Source: an uncultured Lachnospiraceae bacterium | GTDB taxonomy: Bacteria > Bacillota > Clostridia > Lachnospirales > Lachnospiraceae | Length of the DNA stretch: 8,172 nucleotides | Assembly: GCA_946623295.1 (NCBI GenBank) | Contig: CAMOQY010000058.1 | Location: forward strand, 1 to 8,172 | Direction: 5' to 3' | In this document: piece by piece, positions 7,019 to 8,172 of the stretch | Numbering within the stretch: the stretch's first letter is position 1 | Layout: every line of letters starts with the position of its first letter | Program-made: the position numbers and the translations under genes | Notes under the pieces: model-generated | What the model was told of the DNA's origin: nothing | The model's input: the letters and a program-made list of their open reading frames with translations, nothing else | Databases searched by the model: none

Positions 7019-7047
7019 AAAACGGAGCGGCGCAACGCGCCGCCCCG
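7019..7047 (-). terminator. Terminator-like hairpin just upstream of the 1330-aa protein gene
   Basis: On the minus strand an 11-bp stem forms between 7047-7037 and 7033-7023 (CGGGGCGGCGC with GCGCCGCTCCG, one G-U pair), closed by a GTT loop and followed by TTTT (7022-7019). That is the form of an intrinsic terminator. It lies 25 bases after the stop of the 38-aa ORF and only 18 bases before the next ATG. It could end the upstream transcript with partial read-through, act as an attenuator, or set the relative levels of the two genes by protecting or processing the mRNA. No convincing promoter lies between it and the ATG. Confidence 0.75.
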
Positions 7048-7072
7048 CAGATCATAATATAACTTTTGACGG

Positions 7073-7189
7073 CTAACCCTCGATTTCGTCGGGAGGAAGG
7101 TCTATGCCTGTCGACGAAACGATCACATCAGATGCGGCTAACAGTTCGGGCTCCGTCTCAGGTTTCAGATACTCTTTCAATTCCTTCAT
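7073..7189 (-). CDS. Short acidic peptide of 38 residues, unknown function
   Basis: This small ORF begins with ATG at 7189-7187, preceded by GAGGAG 9 nt upstream, and ends in TAG at 7075-7073. The product is strongly acidic. It begins MKELKEYLKPETEPELL (residues 1-17), continues with SDVIVSSTGIDLPPDE (20-35) and has no signal peptide, membrane segment or cysteine. It starts 27 bases after the stop of the upstream secreted-protein gene, so the two are probably on one mRNA. The 1330-aa gene follows 72 bases downstream, beyond a terminator-like hairpin. From memory, short unannotated ORFs opening with K-x-Y-x-x-P-E and containing a D-[VI]-I-x-x-S segment recur in Clostridia genomes, but I cannot search to confirm it. 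The function is unknown: a ribosomally made peptide precursor, a small regulator or a leader peptide are all open. The ribosome binding site and position support a real gene; the length makes chance possible. Confidence 0.65.
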   Translation of the reverse strand: MKELKEYLKPETEPELLAASDVIVSSTGIDLPPDEIEG

Positions 7190-7196
7190 CTTATAA

Positions 7197-7204
7197 CTCT
7201 CCTC
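7197..7204 (-). promoter_or_regulatory. Ribosome binding site of the 38-aa ORF
   Basis: GAGGAGAG on the minus strand contains a GGAG core 9 nt before the ATG at 7189. It lies in the short gap after the upstream stop codon (7219-7217). It is the main reason for calling this short ORF a gene. Confidence 0.65.
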
Positions 7205-7216
7205 GTCCCGGCTCTG

Positions 7217-8172
7217 TTATCTGATATAGCTCTCGGCAGCAACGCCGTAGTTGTAGATCGCAGTGCTCAGATCGCCTACGGAAGAATTGCTGCTCATACG
7301 TGCGCAGTAGGTGTTTACACTGTACTTGACAGTCTGGACCACTTCGCCGTTGTAGGAAAGCTCAGCGGTATAAACGTGATCATAGGCGCTGGGCGTGATG
7401 CGGATCAGCTGGATCCTGCACAGGCCATCCTCTCCTGGCGTGAGCTCATACGCATTTCCGTCGACGGCAAGGGAGAAGCTGCCGGCGCCGTCAGGAAGAT
7501 ATACGTTGAAGTAAACAGCGATCTTGTTGCTGATATTAAGTCCTGCGGCCTTGATCCTGCCGAGCGTCTTGTTGTAACCTTCCGCGGTCACAGTAAGCTC
7601 CTCCGCGGCAACAGGAGAGACGGGAGCCTCGCTGCTGACACGCGTGCCTGCCCATTCGCGTCCGGTGATGGCGAGATTCTCCTCGTCATAGCTTACGAAT
7701 TTCTGGCACTCCGAACCGTAGTTGAGCATATTGGCCATAAAGACAAGCAGGTTTTCATTTGACGGATACGCAGCCGCGACCTTGTCGCAGTACTCCGCGA
7801 CGCTGATACCGGTCTCTATGCCGTCGAGTTCTGTCTCAACTCCATCCTTGACGCCGTACAGGGTACCCGTGATCTTCTCGCTCATGCACTGTGCATAGAT
7901 CCGCTCGAGGCTGAAGATGACGGTCCCGCTCTCGGAGACAGTTCCGGGAAGGTCTACCTCGCCGTTGCTGCCCAGCTGTGACCTGAAGATATAGCTGTCA
8001 TAGCCGGCAGCCTTGATCTCATCGGTAAGCTCGGCAAAGAATTTGGCAGTGAGGGTGTTGCCGACCTCGACGCCCATGGAGAGGATGCTGTCCTCGATCT
8101 GGTCAGCATCGATGATAGGGGTGATAACAACGTTCTCAAGCAGCGTGAGGAATCTGATATAGTATCTGTTAT
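7217..8172 (-). CDS. C-terminal part of a secreted-type modular protein (5' end beyond the window)
   Basis: The frame is open from the right edge to TAA at 7219-7217, giving 317 residues. The internal ATG at 8077-8075 is not the start: 31 codons before it are open to the edge (ending TPIIDADQIEDSILS) and no Shine-Dalgarno precedes it. Numbered from the edge, the first unit contains VGNTLTAKFF and AAGYDSYIFRSQL, then ISVAEYCDKV and MANMLNYGSECQKFVSYD. The second contains LNISNKIAVYFNVYLPDGAG, then VKYSVNTYCARM and AIYNYGVAAESYIR, which is the C-terminus. The same order of motifs ends the 1330-aa protein downstream, for example IGESLTMSFG with TEAGYSEPSVRF, and LLLYGTASQNYVSY. The module has no name I can give. 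It is probably extracellular, but the signal peptide and any catalytic domain would lie outside the window. No transmembrane anchor is seen at the C-terminus. A terminator does not directly follow; the 38-aa ORF does. Confidence 0.88.
   Translation of the reverse strand, partial: NRYYIRFLTLLENVVITPIIDADQIEDSILSMGVEVGNTLTAKFFAELTDEIKAAGYDSYIFRSQLGSNGEVDLPGTVSESGTVIFSLERIYAQCMSEKITGTLYGVKDGVETELDGIETGISVAEYCDKVAAAYPSNENLLVFMANMLNYGSECQKFVSYDEENLAITGREWAGTRVSSEAPVSPVAAEELTVTAEGYNKTLGRIKAAGLNISNKIAVYFNVYLPDGAGSFSLAVDGNAYELTPGEDGLCRIQLIRITPSAYDHVYTAELSYNGEVVQTVKYSVNTYCARMSSNSSVGDLSTAIYNYGVAAESYIR

Noticed and set aside
7217..8077. A complete 286-aa protein starting at ATG 8077
   Set aside because: The same frame is open for 31 more codons to the window edge, there is no Shine-Dalgarno, and the module similarity begins close to this Met without a signal peptide. 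It is an internal Met of a partial gene.
1..8172. CRISPR arrays, tRNA or rRNA genes, insertion sequences and integrase or attachment sites
   Set aside because: No regularly spaced direct repeats, tRNA cloverleaf, transposase motif or paired terminal inverted repeats were found on reading both strands.

Overview
Every gene supported here lies on the minus strand. The window looks like the chromosome of a Gram-positive, low- to mid-GC anaerobe of the class Clostridia (a Lachnospiraceae- or Oscillospiraceae-type gut or rumen bacterium). This is inferred from the strong AGGAGG ribosome binding sites, the B. subtilis-type S12 with its N-terminal insertion, TTGACT/TAATAT promoter elements, U-tailed hairpin terminators and the style of the large secreted proteins. 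No species can be named from the sequence alone.

Read in the direction of transcription (right to left), the window has two parts. Positions 8172 to about 2960 are an accessory region. It starts with the C-terminal 317 residues of a protein that runs off the right edge (8172-7217). A previously unlisted 38-residue ORF with its own ribosome binding site follows after 27 bases (7189-7073). Next comes a terminator-like hairpin (7047-7019), then a gene for a 1330-residue exported protein (7000-3008), closed by a strong intrinsic terminator (2999-2959). The 1330-residue protein has a signal peptide, SGG-type repeats suggestive of a beta-helix, a GH43-like five-bladed propeller, a second beta-helix-like region and two copies of an uncharacterised C-terminal module. 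The same kind of module makes up the visible part of the protein at the right edge, so the two large proteins share parts and probably act on the same extracellular target, most likely plant or other glycan.

Positions 2913 to 1 are the housekeeping str operon: a sigma-A-type promoter, a leader of about 94 nt, rpsL (S12), an unusually long structured spacer, rpsG (S7) and fusA (EF-G, cut by the left edge). The three genes begin with ATG, GTG and TTG in that order, and each has a good Shine-Dalgarno. rpoC is not directly upstream as it is in many Firmicutes; the secreted-protein locus occupies that place.

The points most worth a second look are the 38-aa peptide between two secreted-protein genes, the duplicated C-terminal module, the terminator-like hairpin directly before a ribosome binding site, and the hairpin-rich rpsL-rpsG spacer.
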